DNA from: Kingdonia uniflora
Lineage: Eukaryota; Streptophyta; Magnoliopsida; Ranunculales; Circaeasteraceae
Direction: 5' to 3'
Length of the DNA stretch: 64,000 nucleotides
Assembly: GCA_014058105.1 (NCBI GenBank)
Contig: JACGCM010001747.1
Span: forward strand, 1,488,001-1,552,000
The notes below the pieces were generated by a model that saw only the letters and a program-made list of their open reading frames with translations, did no database searches and was not told the DNA's origin. Shown here piece by piece: positions 13,755-25,490 of this stretch; position 1 is the stretch's first letter, and the number at the start of each line of letters is the position of its first letter. Position numbers and translations under genes: made by a program.

Positions 13755-15138
13755 ATGGCGAACTCCGGCACCAGTAGTAATAACTCTATACTGTCGACCC
13801 CATCCTCCTATAACCCACCTTCAACACCCATCATCACAATTCACTATATACCTCTACCAAAACCCATCGCAATTTCAACCTCAATTCCAATCACAGACCC
13901 CACCTCCGTTTACCATGTCGCAAGGGGATCCCAGTTATGAATAATATCAAAGTCTATTTACACTCTCTCAACCGCAACCTCAGACATTTAGCCTATACTA
14001 TCAACCCTATCCGCTTACTCAACCTCAAGGTTTTCAGCCTCCTAATTACTTTTAGAACTACCTATAACATGGTGAATCTACTCAACATAGTCAAAGTGAC
14101 GCAAATGCGTCAATACTTGTTGAAGCGGCGGCCCAGAAAGAAAAAGGAAAATGAATAAAGAAAAGAGCACCAGCAAAACAAAGAAAAAGAATGCAAGTGC
14201 CTAAAGATGCTGAGTTTTTGGACGAGACGGATGATGGTGGAATGTATTGGACCGAAGCAGACTTTACGTGTCTCGTAAGGGTGTGGGTAATAGGTTCTGT
14301 CCAGACTACGGGCCACACAAAGGGTTTCACTTTCTATCAAAATGTTAACATTGCCTTTAACAAAGACCCCGAGTGCCCCACACGATGATCAAGTGGGTCG
14401 ACCAAATCTCAGTGGTATAACATTAATGCATAATGTGTAAGCGTACAAGGAGATAGTTGCTCAAGAACGATTTAGGAATAACAGCAGGAAAATATAAGAA
14501 GATCGGGTACGTTCTGATTTCCTTTAACTCAATTTCATTTATTTATCGCGGATATACACGTTATTTATTTGTATTTGGTAATTTTTGCGAATTGTAGGAA
14601 AATGATGCACACAAGATCTATGAACCTAAGGGATGATGGGTTGAACCATGCGGGGAATATACCAAGAAATGTAGTCAGGAGAACATCAGACAATTCTTCT
14701 CCCAGGAACTTGGTCGGTTCAAACAATCTATCGAAGGACCCCGACGACCCACCTACACCTCAATCTGCAGGCCCAAATTCTGAGTTAGATGGTTAGCTGT
14801 ATGAGGGTGGAAGCAGGCACATCAGCCAAAAACTCTATTAAAATAACCTTGCAGCACAAAAAGCATTGGATGGTGTTGTTGCATCTGGTAGTGGTATCCA
14901 AACAATGTTGGATGAACTACGGTTGGAGAAGAGACAAGCGAAAGAAGATAAGGAAAGAAGAAGAGTAGAAACAATACAACACTGGCAAGCCAAAATGGAT
15001 TTTGAGCAAGAAAAAGAAGATCGCAAAATCATGGAGAAAGACCTGAGTACTCTTTCTGGACATCAATTACAATACTATCTGCAAAGGCAAGCTGAGGTCA
15101 TGAAACGTCTAGCCAAGAGAGGCGGACCAGGAACTTGA
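13755..15138 (+). pseudogene. Harbinger SANT/Myb-like (trihelix-type) accessory protein, copy A
   Basis: PIF/Harbinger elements need a second Myb/SANT-like protein that helps the transposase bind DNA and enter the nucleus. Here the start is taken at 13755 (MANSGTSS, the same start as copy B). A low-complexity Pro/Ser/Gln N-terminus is followed by the SANT-like segment at ~14190-14510 (FLDETDDGGMYWTEADFTCL, then FTFYQNVNIAFNKDP). An intron of ~90 bp (about 14508-14597) comes next, and then a C-terminal coiled-coil-like Lys/Glu/Arg-rich tail ending in LAKRGGPGT. Stops at ~13938 and ~14156 and a TGA at ~14386 break the frame. Copy B is more nearly intact. Confidence 0.8.
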
Positions 15139-15431
15139 AGTGGTGATGAAATTTAATTTAACTTTGTTATATATATAAGTTTTCTTTCCAAGAATATAAT
15201 TTACCTTCCAATAATGTAATCGTTTGAATAATGTACTTTGCTATTGAAGAATGCAATCTTTCTTTCGAAATGTTTATTACCGATAATATTACGTTAAGAA
15301 AAATACAAGATTAATGCAATATCAAAAACATGCTTAATAAACTTGTATGACTAAGAAGCATTAAATTACATCAAGAACACGCATATAATACAAGAAATAG
15401 AGTACTAAGTTTGAAGATTTCCCTTCACGAC

Positions 15432-16741
15432 CTACAAATGCTCGATTAGATCATCTTTTAGATCAAAGTGCAATTCTCGACTTCGAATGCGGTTCATTTT
15501 TGATATAAAAGATTCTATTGTTCTGCGTTCGCATACAATATCGAACCGTTCACCTTCGATAGTTGAGGGCTCGACCGGATTGTAGTCTAAGTATGATGAG
15601 AATGTACCTCGTTCCTCTTCGGCGATCATATTGTGTATTATCACGCACGCCTTCAAAATATTGTTCAAAACCTCGGGTTCCCTCAATTTAACCAGATTTT
15701 TTACAACATTGAACCGAGATTGTAAAACTCCAAACGCCTGTTCTACGTCTTTTCGACAACTTTTTGTTGTTGAGCAAAAAAAATTTGTTTCGCTGTAACC
15801 GGATTGGATATAGTTTGGACAAGTGTTTTTTATTTGGGGTATATGCCATCCGCTAGGTAATACCCCATATCATAAGCTTTTCCGGCAATTGTATAATTGC
15901 AAGGCGAGGCGATTCCATCGGCCAGGTCGATGAAAAGATGAGATTATTGCAGGACATTGATATCATTGTTAGACCCTGGTAACCCCAAAAAAACATGCCA
16001 AATCTAAAGGTCGTGTGAAGCTACCGCTTCAAGAATTAATGTCACCTTGGGGTAATGACCAGTAAATTGACCGTGCCAAGCTTTGGGAGAATTTTTCCAT
16101 ATCCAATGCATGCAATCAAGGCTTCCTAACATGCCGGGAAATCCCCGTGACTCTCCGGTCGTTTTTAACTTTTCGATGTCGGCCGCGTTTGGTGCTCGAA
16201 GATATTCCTCGCAAAATATTTGTATAACCGCAACACAAAACCTTTTCACACATAACAAGGTTGTGCTTTCTCCTATTCATAAATATTTGTCAAAAAGATC
16301 TGCCGCAACACCGTAGCTTAGGTAACGTAGTGCTACAACTATCTTTTGGTACGGTTATAACCCCATAGTACCAGCGTTGTTGGGTTTCTGGATAAAATAA
16401 TGATTATGTGCAACGACTGCATTAAATAGACGCATAAACATATCTCTACTCATACGAAAACGTCGCCAAAATTCCCATGGCTCATATATGCAATTCGGCT
16501 TGAAGTAGTCCCGTATAATGCTGTAATGCCCCAATAGGTGATCTCGCTTCTTTCTCTTATTCTTACGGCCCATGACACTCCCGCTATGACTCAAAGTTGT
16601 ATCGTCTACTACTATGTTTATTGTAGCTTGGTGCAAAATGCAAATTTCCACCGCACAATCAAAGATAAGATCGTCAGAGGAGGACGACGATAATACACCT
16701 GGAGGATCACCAATGGATGAATCTGATGATGAAAAAGACAT
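15432..16741 (-). pseudogene. PIF/Harbinger DDE transposase, copy A
   Basis: HARBI1-like nuclease that cuts and reinserts the element. The start is taken at 16741 (MSFSSSDSS). A basic patch (GRKNKRKKRDH) precedes the conserved N-terminal segment FWRRFRMSRDMFMRLF. Then follow the first catalytic Asp (GSLDCMHWIWKN), the second (PGSNNDINV), a YYLADGIYP block, and the Glu region (KDVEQAFGVLQSRF). The C-terminus ends in DLKDDLIEHL. Several frameshifts and stops between ~15700 and 16060 and near 16360 break it. It is convergent with the SANT gene, the usual arrangement in these elements. Confidence 0.85.
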
Positions 16742-16844
16742 TTGGGGCTGTGGAGTTGAGAGAAGGGTGTAATACCAGATGGTGAACAAGTTTCTAAAGG
16801 GAGAAATGTAAAAGGGGAAGAAGATATAGATCTTGGAAATCAGG

Positions 16845-16894
16845 GATTTGGCAGTAAAAGGAACACCGCCCGGTATTTTTTTTACTACCAAATC
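16845..16894. promoter_or_regulatory. Palindromic CCGC-block upstream of transposase, copy A
   Basis: Inverted repeat with outer arms GATTTGG / CCAAATC and a degenerate core ACCGCCCGGT at 16865-16874. It lies about 105-150 bp upstream of the transposase ATG on the minus strand. Confidence 0.6.
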
Positions 16895-17217
16895 TTTGTT
16901 TCTATGACATCTCAGTGCAAAATCTATTCAAATAGACCCTAAATATATTTGAATAAAACACCTCAGTGCAAAATTGTGCAAATTTATTCGAACAGACAAA
17001 TAGTATGTTCGAATAGACATTGAAAAAACTCGCCCAAAAACCAAAAAACTTCAGTCAATTTCAACATTAGATAATTATGGCTAATAAACATTAGATAACC
17101 AAAAAACTTCGTCAAACCATTCTAGCTAAACTACATCATGGAAATACAAAAAATAAAGTATTAGTAGTTATAGCTGAGCTTCTACATCGTCTACAAAAAC
17201 ATTAAAAACACCTATAT

Positions 17218-19585
17218 CTACTCATAATCATCTCCAGTACCCCGCCCTCCGCGGCTAGTACCATCTCCCCTGGTTTGCGGACCAGATCTACCCTGCCTCA
17301 TCCTCGCGCCACCTCTAGGTGGTAGCGGCACCACCCGTACGTCATGCCCTCTCCTCAGCTGCAGGTCCTGAACGGGACAAATGCATTTTCTAAATATTTT
17401 GACAAAATAAATATGACATTAAGAAATAAATAAATAGATAAATAAATTACTTACATGGGCATATAGCTGATGATCTATACTGTCAATGTGCTTGTGGGCA
17501 GTAGCAAGCTCATCAGTCAACTTATGGAGCCTCTGGGAATCCCGCGAAGACTCTGCAAGGGCTAGTCGCCGCATACCATGAGTCAGGTGCCACAGCTCCT
17601 CTGCACCGTAGGAGGAAGACATGGGTGGCAGGTCCCTCAAGCGGGTGATAGGGAGCATCTCACGCCTCTCTGTCTACTCCATGTGCCACCCCAGGGGGTA
17701 TAATACCAGCTCTGAGTGTAGTCGGTCCAAACAGATCTATATTCCTCACCCTCTGGGAATCTGTCAACAGGTGGCCTACCTCCAAAGTTTGTTCAGCCCA
17801 GTATGAGGCGCAAGTCACTCGCTCCTCCCTTATCACAAACTGTTCACAGTCAAGGAACCCGACCTGTCTCATCTCCTGTAAAGCCACTGGACTAATATGT
17901 GGCGACATGCTAAGCGGAGGATCAAAAGGAATACGTGCCTCGCCAGCCAACTGCCTTTAGTATCTATCTCCCAAGTAATATTCTCAGTTTTCATTTGGTA
18001 CTTGAAGTGGCATCCTCTTACGGGATAGGAGTTTTACAGTCAGTACGTCCTCTATCTCAGACACCGTAAAATCTAACCGAGGTTCCCAGGTGATCGTCAC
18101 AACAGTACGGTGGTCAATATGGTATCTGCCTAGAATAAATAGATTGGTTGCCTGGTCATTTGTTTTCCTCCTATTCCCCCTCTCTCATGCTCTGAGACGC
18201 GGATAAGCCGAGAACTTAACATCTTCATTGATAATAGGGTGACCAACCCCACAATACTCGTAGAACCAATACTGCATTTCGTAACAACATAAAAAATAAT
18301 TATAATTTATATTTAAGACGTTTATTGGAAGATATTTGATTTGAAAAAGGAAAAAATGTTAGTGTACCGTCAGAAGTTTGACAAATCCAGTGATAGCACC
18401 CCTGGCCGTGACTGCGGTATCTAAACAGATTAGTTGCCTGTTCATTTGTTTTCCTCCTATTCCTCGTCTCCCATGCTCTAAGATGCGGATAGGCCGAGAA
18501 CTTAACATCTTCATTGACAATAGGGTGACCAACCCCACAATACTTGTAGAACCAATACTGTATTTTGGAACAACATAAAAATAATTAGAATTTATATTTA
18601 AGACGTTTATTGGAAGATATTTGATTTGTAAAAGGAAAAAATGTTAGTATACCATCAGAAGTTGGGCAAATCCAATGATGGCACCCCCGGTCGTGACTAT
18701 GGTATCCAAACTATGGTACAGGGAAGCAAGAATAGCATAACCCCAGTCATATTGGGCAGCCGAGTCCAAATTGGCCACGGCGAGATATCCAAACGGTTTG
18801 GAACCACAAATGTCTCATCATGAAGAGGATAAAAACATGAGCAATAGTAATATCATTCTCTCGATCAGCTGCGATGGTCAAGTACATCCTCAAATGTTAA
18901 ATGCTGACGTTCCTACTCTTTATATGGCTGTAATCAATATTGGGGAGCAATTATTTCGTATTGGATAGCACACTCCATGCGTCGTCATACGGCACCTGTG
19001 TTGGATATTGGCCGATTGACAATGATGTCAGCATTGTGAAATCCAATGGTGTGACCCCTATCTCCGCACACGAGAACAGAAACGTCTACATGGTCGGCCA
19101 CCAACGCTCTGTAAGCGCCTGAATTAGCCGATTATCTGAATTGCCCAAGCGTATATCCATAAACTGCCCAAATAAATTTACCACGGCATCCTTACAGGTG
19201 GAATTGCGGAAATTTCCTTCCACACTTTGATCACCGTAGTGAATGTACCGTGCACACGCATCGAATCCCGATTTTGTTCATTGAGGCATTTTTTCAAACA
19301 CTTGATTTATGGAAATAACAAATTCACAATTACACTAAAACTTATCGTGAGTTCCTTTCCCGTGTAATAGATGTGACTGACACCATCTGGGAGTTGGGTA
19401 ATACACTTCTGCGGAAAGTTTTCTTGGGTTGGGTTTGGTATATATTGGGGTTGTTGGGCATCTTCAAATTTCACTCGTTTTTTCTTCCTTCCGGACCTCG
19501 AGCGAGTTACGGAACGCTCTGGATCTCTTGTCACTCTAAACCCAAGCATAGTACTGGGGTGTGGGTCTCCCTCTGGCATATGCAT
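17218..19585 (-). pseudogene. Plant mobile domain (PMD)-like protein carried by Harbinger copy A
   Basis: Degenerate counterpart of the gene at 40408-42583. Starting at 19585 or 19579, it shows an N-terminal basic segment (SGRKKKRVKFEDA) followed by ITQLPDGVSHIYYTG. After introns come a PMD-like block (YLAVANLDSAAQYDWG, then ILASLYHSLD, ~18640-18800) and PFDPPLSMSPHISPVALQEM near 17880. A further coiled region at ~17470-17620 has YGAEELWHLTHGMRRLALAE, and an Arg/Gly-rich tail ends it. PMD proteins are plant-specific, partly host genes acting in silencing and partly transposon-borne. Many stops and a local duplication at 18130-18640 show decay. Family assignment rests on the YxWGSAxLAxLY-like signature. 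Confidence 0.65.
18140..18660. repeat. Partial internal duplication in PMD gene, copy A
   Basis: The stretch around 18140-18370 (beginning GATTGGTTGCCTGGTCATTTG) is repeated at about 18430-18655 with few changes. It therefore contains two versions of the exon encoding the YYGVGHPI-like segment. Copy B has this stretch once, so the duplication is specific to copy A. Confidence 0.65.
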
Positions 19586-19692
19586 TTTGATTTTGTTGGA
19601 ATCACAATTTTTTTACCTTCGATTTTGAGAGAGAGCAAGAAGTAAAATGTGGAAAATAGTCGAGTTGGGTTGCAAAATTAACAAATAGTTGA

Positions 19693-19733
19693 AGCGGCGG
19701 TGTTTGGAATACCGCGCGGTGTTTTAATCTCTT
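19693..19733. promoter_or_regulatory. Palindromic ACCGCGCGGT block upstream of PMD gene, copy A
   Basis: GGCGGTGTTTGGAAT followed by ACCGCGCGGT (19711-19720) and GTTTTAATCTC. It lies ~110-150 bp upstream of the PMD start on the minus strand. Confidence 0.65.
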
Positions 19734-19869
19734 CCAAATTAAAAAAAAAAATTACACGTCAACAACTCACACTGGCTGCTGGGAGAGGTCGGGTGTGGGT
19801 TGTGTTTTTGGTGGGCCAGGGTGTCAAAATTCACACCCAAACCCGCACTCGCTCCTAGAGATGCTCTTA

Positions 19870-20749
19870 TATTGCTATTGGTGAACTTTATTTATGTATA
19901 TATATATCCTGTGTTGATGTGTTTGATTGCTTGGAATACGACTATGTTAGAAAATTCTGAAGTTACAACAGACATTTAGACTACTGTTAAAATGGGAGAA
20001 TTGTTTGATGTGATGCTGGTAAAATCTATATTTTCTATTAAATGATCATATTGTTATTCTTTTCTAACTTATGTTACTCAACCTAGCTAGATTAAAAAGA
20101 TTTGTAGGGGCTTCAAAAATGTCGAGATATGAGTAATCAATTTTTTTCTTCTATCACATTCATTTAATGTGTAAAGTGAGTTGTACTCGCTAAAATTGCA
20201 ACAGGTCAACAATTTTCTGGAATGAGTACTGAAACTGTTTAACAGGTTTATCGTATTGGCAATGTACTTAATTTTGTATGCCAATCTAAGCATGTGTACT
20301 GCTAAGTTATTCACATGGGAAAATATATTGAAAGTGGCTACAAAAGCCATTAATAGATCATCATGAAAAATTGAATCAAGGGATCATTTTAAAATGAAAG
20401 ATTTTGATCGACGGAGAAGCCGCATATCACAAAAAGGTGATAACATATGCTTATTTCATTTCTTGGATCGTAGAGGTAGTGGTAGTACTGAGCTGAAAGT
20501 GACAACTTAAGCCAGAAGGCATCAAATATCTCTCCCTGAACTAATTATATATTCGATGGATTCACTAGTTAGCATATACTAGCTTCTTTTGTTTGCCAAA
20601 AGTTTAGTAGATATAATCAAAAACAAATTTACAAGATGAGGGAAAGCCATCAATTCCTCACCCTAGTACATGCACTAGGGCAAATGTATGGGCTCTCTAC
20701 GAAGATAAATAAATACATAAGTTAAAAAGCCATAAACTCATGCATCATC
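19870..20749. other. Intergenic, nothing recognised
   Basis: AT-rich spacer between the Harbinger TSD and the TTCGAA cluster. No exon or TIR pair found. Confidence 0.45.
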
Positions 20750-20754
20750 AGGCC

Positions 20755-21005
20755 AGTCGTTCAAACGAATTCAGAGTCGTTCGAACGCCAGGAGTGTATT
20801 TCGTTCAAACAGGTCATTCGATCGAAAATATGAAAATCCTTCGAAATGTCGTATTTCTCGACAATTTAAGAAACCCGGTTTTGAGGTTAGCGTGTAAGTC
20901 GTTCGAACGACCTGTTTAAACTTGTCTTCATAATGTCGTTTGAATCGACAAGTTTGAAATTTTTGCCATTTCGTTCGAACGGCCTTCTATCTCATTCGAA
21001 CGACT
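20755..21005. repeat. Cluster of TTCGAA-centred palindromic words
   Basis: About eight variants of GTCGTTCGAACGAC (for example at ~20757, 20774, 20800, 20897, 20971 and 20993) occur in 250 bp with uneven spacing. The same words recur at 28528-28765 and 54538-54875. The cluster sits immediately 3' of the LINE coding sequence, so it may be LINE 3' UTR or a separate repeat. Confidence 0.55.
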
Positions 21006-21017
21006 TTCCTCACTCTA

Positions 21018-22745
21018 TAGTACTCCATACCCTGGTCTTCGATTATCTCTAAGTTTTCTGGTTTGCCATCTGTCCATTCTTCCAGCGGTTAGTTTGTGTC
21101 TGAGCCTCTCCGTGCGAGGTGATCTGCAGAGAAGTTGCATTCTCTCCATACATGACTGAACCGAATGTTCTGAAGGAGAGGAATAATCAGAGTCCACGTT
21201 GTTCTGAGAAACTATGGTATACTATCTTTAAGGAAAGCTTTAATAGCTGCAGCAGAATCGGAGACAACCCAAACTCGTCTCCAGCCTTGTGCTACAGCAC
21301 GTTGAGCGCCCGATATGATTGCAGTGATCTCTGCCATATAGTTTGTAGCTTGACCAATTGATTTGCTGAAAGTACCCAAGACCTCCCCGGTGTTATTTCT
21401 GTACATTACACCAATCCCCGCCGGTCCTGGATTGCCCATAGCCGATCCATCACAGCAGATTTTAACCTCGTTCACTTCAGGGAACAACCATCTGCAGCTC
21501 TCGATGATGCTGCGTATCCGTGGTTTGGATTGGACATTTAGCGCCTTTATGATCTTCAGGTCATGAACCATGTTGTTCATCGTATGTTGAGAGAGGTGGG
21601 CAGCATCTGCGATATCCGTTAGGATGTTCAGCGCGATTTTCTGAATTGGAATCTTGAGTCCATCTGAGCGCCACTTATTTCTTGCGTACCAAATGTTGTT
21701 GCATATAGAGAAGACCATAGCGACCCATAAGTCTTTAATATATGGGCTAGACGATTTTCCCCTTTCCAGAATGGTTCTCCAAGTATCTGTAGGTGTAATA
21801 GGATCATAGGAGAAGTAGTTTGTAGCCCTTTGCCAGAGAGAGGCCGTAGGGGGATAATGTAGTAGTGTATGTGTTTCCGTTTCCGAGTTGTTGTGACATT
21901 GGTGACAGACCGAGACCAATGCTATGTCTTTCTTCCTGATGATGTCATCCATTGGCAGGAGATGGTTCAATAGACGTCATGCAAAACCTCACAGCCTCGG
22001 GTAGATTGCTTTACTCCACACATATCTTCACCACCATGCCGTGTCCTCTCTTTTGCGGAGAGCGTCAAAAGCATTCTCGGTTGTGAACGCACCGTGTAGG
22101 TCTGGTTTCCAGATCATTGTGTCATGTTCATTTGGGTTACATTGGATTTGTTGTAAGTCTATTCCCAAGGCAAGGAGGAGAAGGCAGATATCATTAGGGA
22201 AGTTCCAGCCTTGTGGGTTGATGAAGTTGATGAAGTTGCTGAGTTTTGACGTACAATTTTTCCACAAGTGCCTAGGCAAGTCGATGTATTCCAAGATAGG
22301 AATGTCTATCGCCCAAGTGTCTCTCCAAAAATCAATTTGCATTCCATTTCTGATAAGCCAACCAATGTGAGGTTTCGAAAGTGCAGCTCCTGTTGAATGC
22401 CCTTCCATATAGTAGAGGGTTTGTGGTAACGAATTGGGTCTCCAATCTTGCTGCTGAATTTGGATTTCGGAAATTTTGCCCATTCTTTTGTACCTTGTTT
22501 GAAAACCCAGTGCAGTTTGCAGAGCATTGCGTTATTTACTTCCCCCAGACTTCGAACTCCAAGTCCCCCTTCCTTCACCAGTTTGCAGACTTTCTCCTAC
22601 TTCAGTGTCAATCCTTTCCGCTTTGTCGGGTCTCCCGTCCAGATATAGTTCCTAATGATGTTGTCCCTCTCTTTGATAAGCGACCAAGGCCACTTGTAAG
22701 TACTAGCTTTAACTATTGGGCTATGTATAAGATTCTGATCTTTCT
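21018..22745 (-). pseudogene. 5'-truncated L1-type LINE ORF2: RT C-terminus, zf-RVT and RNase H
   Basis: On the minus strand the sequence opens with a plant LINE RT-tail (WPWSLIKERDNIIRNYIWTG, ~22690-22640). It continues through KEGGLGVRSLGEVN and a linker with the zf-RVT-type His/Cys segment (CHQCHNNSETETHTLLHYP, ~21900). It ends with a full RNase H domain in which acidic residues are kept: CCDGSAMGNPGPAGIGV, NYMAEITAI, VVSDSAAAIKAF, FSADHLARRG. One stop (~22595) and at least two frameshifts (about 22480-22390 and 21215) inactivate it. The endonuclease and RT catalytic core are absent, as in normal 5' truncation during target-primed reverse transcription. A poly(A) end was not clearly located. 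Confidence 0.82.
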
Positions 22746-24847
22746 TGAAAGATGATGTTCCTAGTTGAAAATTATTTGTTCTCCCTATTATACGTAATGG
22801 TAGTTTTATGTTATCATCATATCTTGGAAGAAATAGTGTCTCGCCCTACTACTACATGATTGGGATCCCAGCATCAAGAGCTCTCATGAAAGAGAGAGAA
22901 TTAGCAACAAAATCATGTTTGCGCAAAACTTTGGGTTTGTATCATCTCATCTGGGCATTGGCTTATTGTCACGTAGTCCCACTCCCACATGACACCATGT
23001 TACCATATCAACGGTCCTTGCTCAAGTTAGATTTTAGCAGCTTACTTGGCAAGTAAAAATGCGCAAAGCAGAGACATGAGACGTCAAAGATTACAATGTC
23101 AATTTACAAACGCAAGAGATTTTAGTTACAATAAAACCCAAAGACTAGGTCCAAAATCTTCACGTAACATCGCAGGATTTGATACTTCAAAGTTAAAATA
23201 TCCTATGATAATGGTTATATATGATTCTCATATTAAGTAATGTTATCTCCACCTTTTGATGATTTTTGTCTTCCGAGAAGCAACATATTGTCAAAGATGA
23301 TCAATGTTTAGGGTTATTATAGTTCTTGGGTTTGGTAATTGATTGATATTGTCCCTAATATGATTCCTAATGTTTGTAAGAATCTTAGTATTATATACCA
23401 TAGTCTCTAATAGCTAAACTATTTGGACGATAGCTTTGTAAGTGTATAAATGTATGGTATGTGTAATTTATTCAAAATTAGTAGTGACCTGTCTAACCTA
23501 GTAACCTTAGGTACAGTTAAGCTGGGTAACCCGACCAAATTCAAGCACAAAAAAAAAAAGTTTGAATTTGGACACCTCGTTAGCTAAACTAGGGTCCGTT
23601 GAACAATCAACACGAGTGGACGGTTGGTTCCAAAGTCCGGTCATGATACTGCCCCTTAATAAATTTAACGGAGACAACTATAACTTTTAAGTACTCGTTC
23701 AACTTGAAATCCAATCCCTATAAGTATCTATGCCAAGGCTAACCAGAAAAGATAAGCGAATGATTAAGATACTTGTTTGTTTTTATGAACATGTCTAGAA
23801 TGGTTTCCAGGTTTCTTTCTGACTTTTGAACATTAGAAAAAACCGGAGCCATGGGATCAAAACTGGGCTTCGATAATCATAGACTCAATTTAAATACTTA
23901 TACTACAAGAGTGAAACACATACCGAAAGCATGGCAGAAAGGCATAACATAACAGTGAATAGAATTGATACTCCTATTAAAACTTTTAGTTTGTCAAGTA
24001 TGCCTAGTTCAATCATGGTGGTAATTAAGGCCTCATTTGATTTGAAGCAATAGGTATTTAGCCCCATCTACAAATAAGCCCAGTTCTATATTAGTCATCC
24101 TAGCCACTCACATATCCTTGTAAGTTAAGTAACAGTATTTTGACATTCAGATGGGCATCAAGTTCTGTGAAAGGTTATTTAACAGTATCCTTGTAAGCCC
24201 AGTATTTTGGTATGAGAAATGCCTCGTGCGATATGTGTAGTTGAAGGAGTAGAGATTTTCCTCGCCACATTGATGGTTGAGAGGATCCGTGGTGCCTTGC
24301 ATGACTGAGACCAAGCAAGATGTATGACTGTAAATAACATTTGTATTTTACTCATGTGATAGTGCAATAGTGATAATTAATCATATATATCACCTTTAGT
24401 TTACTCTGTAATTGTTCTCTATTCGTCACCCTTTTCCACTCAATCAGGTTTGTTAGAACATTTATGACACCACCACTGAATCTTCAACCTAGTAATGTGA
24501 ACATTTTTTTCACCACCATTGAATCTCAGATGTGACAAGAATAGACACATTGGAGTAAACTAAAGGAACTCGTTTAACTAAACCTTACCCAGTATAGAAA
24601 CGATATGAAAAAGTAATGTTAATCAAAACGAATTTTGATGTCGCTGTTGTTGTAGACATCCAAGTTACTCTAAGTTGCATTTTATTCATTAATCATGTTA
24701 CAACTTATTTGAGATATAGCTAGAATTTTTTTAAATGGGCATGAAATATTGGTAAATGTTACATTTTCTTATAGGTAATATTGGAAATGGCATATTGATT
24801 CCAACTTCAAAGAAAAAGCAAAAAGGCTTGCATTGCACTTTGAAAAC
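22746..24847. other. Intergenic, nothing recognised
   Basis: About 2.1 kb of AT-rich sequence. Short ORFs here show no family resemblance. A Harbinger-like start (GGCCTCATTTG near 24030) has no visible partner end. Confidence 0.45.
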
Positions 24848-24849
24848 TA

Positions 24850-25488
24850 CAGTAAAACCCCTATAAATTAATAAACTCGGTATCAAGAAAACCTATTAAT
24901 TAAGTGGGGTTTTAATTTATCGATTAATTTATGATAGTATTAATTATTTTTCCAAAATATTTTTTCTTATTTAATGAACTAATAATTCAATGTGCTCATT
25001 TAAATAACTAAAATTCAATTTGCTCATTATTGAGAGTGTCATAGGAAATTATCAGAAGGGAAAAGTTGAAGATGATAGTTTTGTTTTGGAGTCCGTTTCG
25101 CTCAAAGAAGCTCTCAAAGCGACAATGACATTGAATAATTTCTTGTTGCAATACGAGAACAACACACCAGAATTTCTTAGCGCGTCACGAAAAATCAGAT
25201 ATGAGATCCAACTCGACTTCAATTTTAAGAAAAAACTATCAACACTTAGCTCATAATTTATGGCCTCCTCGTCCATGTGTCCATGTAAGATGTATTTAAT
25301 ATTAGTAAATAATTAATTTATGTGGTAAGTGTGACATAGAGAACCTTTAAGGAGTTTTTTTTATTATGTATTATCTTATAAATTTAGCGAATTTATTAAA
25401 GTCAATTGGCCCAAGTCGGGACTGGCAAAAAATATTATTTAATCACGATTATTAATTTATTACGTATTAATTTATCGGGGTTCTACTA
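24850..25488 (+). mobile_element. Emigrant/pogo-like (Tc1/mariner) DNA element
   Basis: 639-bp element. The left end CAGTAAAACCCCTATAAATT and the right end (reverse: TAGTAGAACCCCGATAAATT) are matching inverted repeats of the plant Emigrant/Lemi type. They are flanked by TA on both sides (24848-24849 and 25489-25490), the target duplication of this superfamily. It retains a piece of transposase coding sequence, so it is a deleted copy rather than a pure MITE. Confidence 0.85.
25020..25256 (+). pseudogene. C-terminal fragment of pogo/Tigger-like transposase
   Basis: A 78-codon open frame inside the Emigrant-like element. The segment VSLKEALKATMTLNNFLLQY followed by LSASRKIRYEIQLDFNFKKK resembles the C-terminal helical region of plant pogo/CENP-B-like transposases (EAL-x-TL-x-FLLQ ... 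L-x-K-x-R). The DDD catalytic domain and DNA-binding N-terminus are absent, so it is inactive. The assignment leans on position between pogo-type TIRs. Confidence 0.6.
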
Positions 25489-25490
25489 TA

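Larger units (their letters stand above)
13461..19866 (+). mobile_element. PIF/Harbinger DNA transposon, copy A (three-gene form)
   Basis: 6.4 kb element bounded by imperfect terminal inverted repeats starting GAGCA (left GAGCACTTGAAGCAG, right end in reverse GAGCATCTCTAGGAG). Both sides are flanked by a TTA target duplication (13458-13460, 19867-19869), the PIF/Harbinger hallmark. Subterminal GTGTGGGTTTGAGTT-like words occur inverted at both ends. Inside are a SANT/Myb-like gene on plus and, on minus, a DDE transposase gene and a plant-mobile-domain-like gene. All three carry stops or frameshifts, so this copy is probably not autonomous now. Confidence 0.92.

Noticed and set aside
22028..22755. 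Plus-strand ORFs of 109 and 124 codons
   Set aside because: Antisense shadows of the LINE coding sequence.
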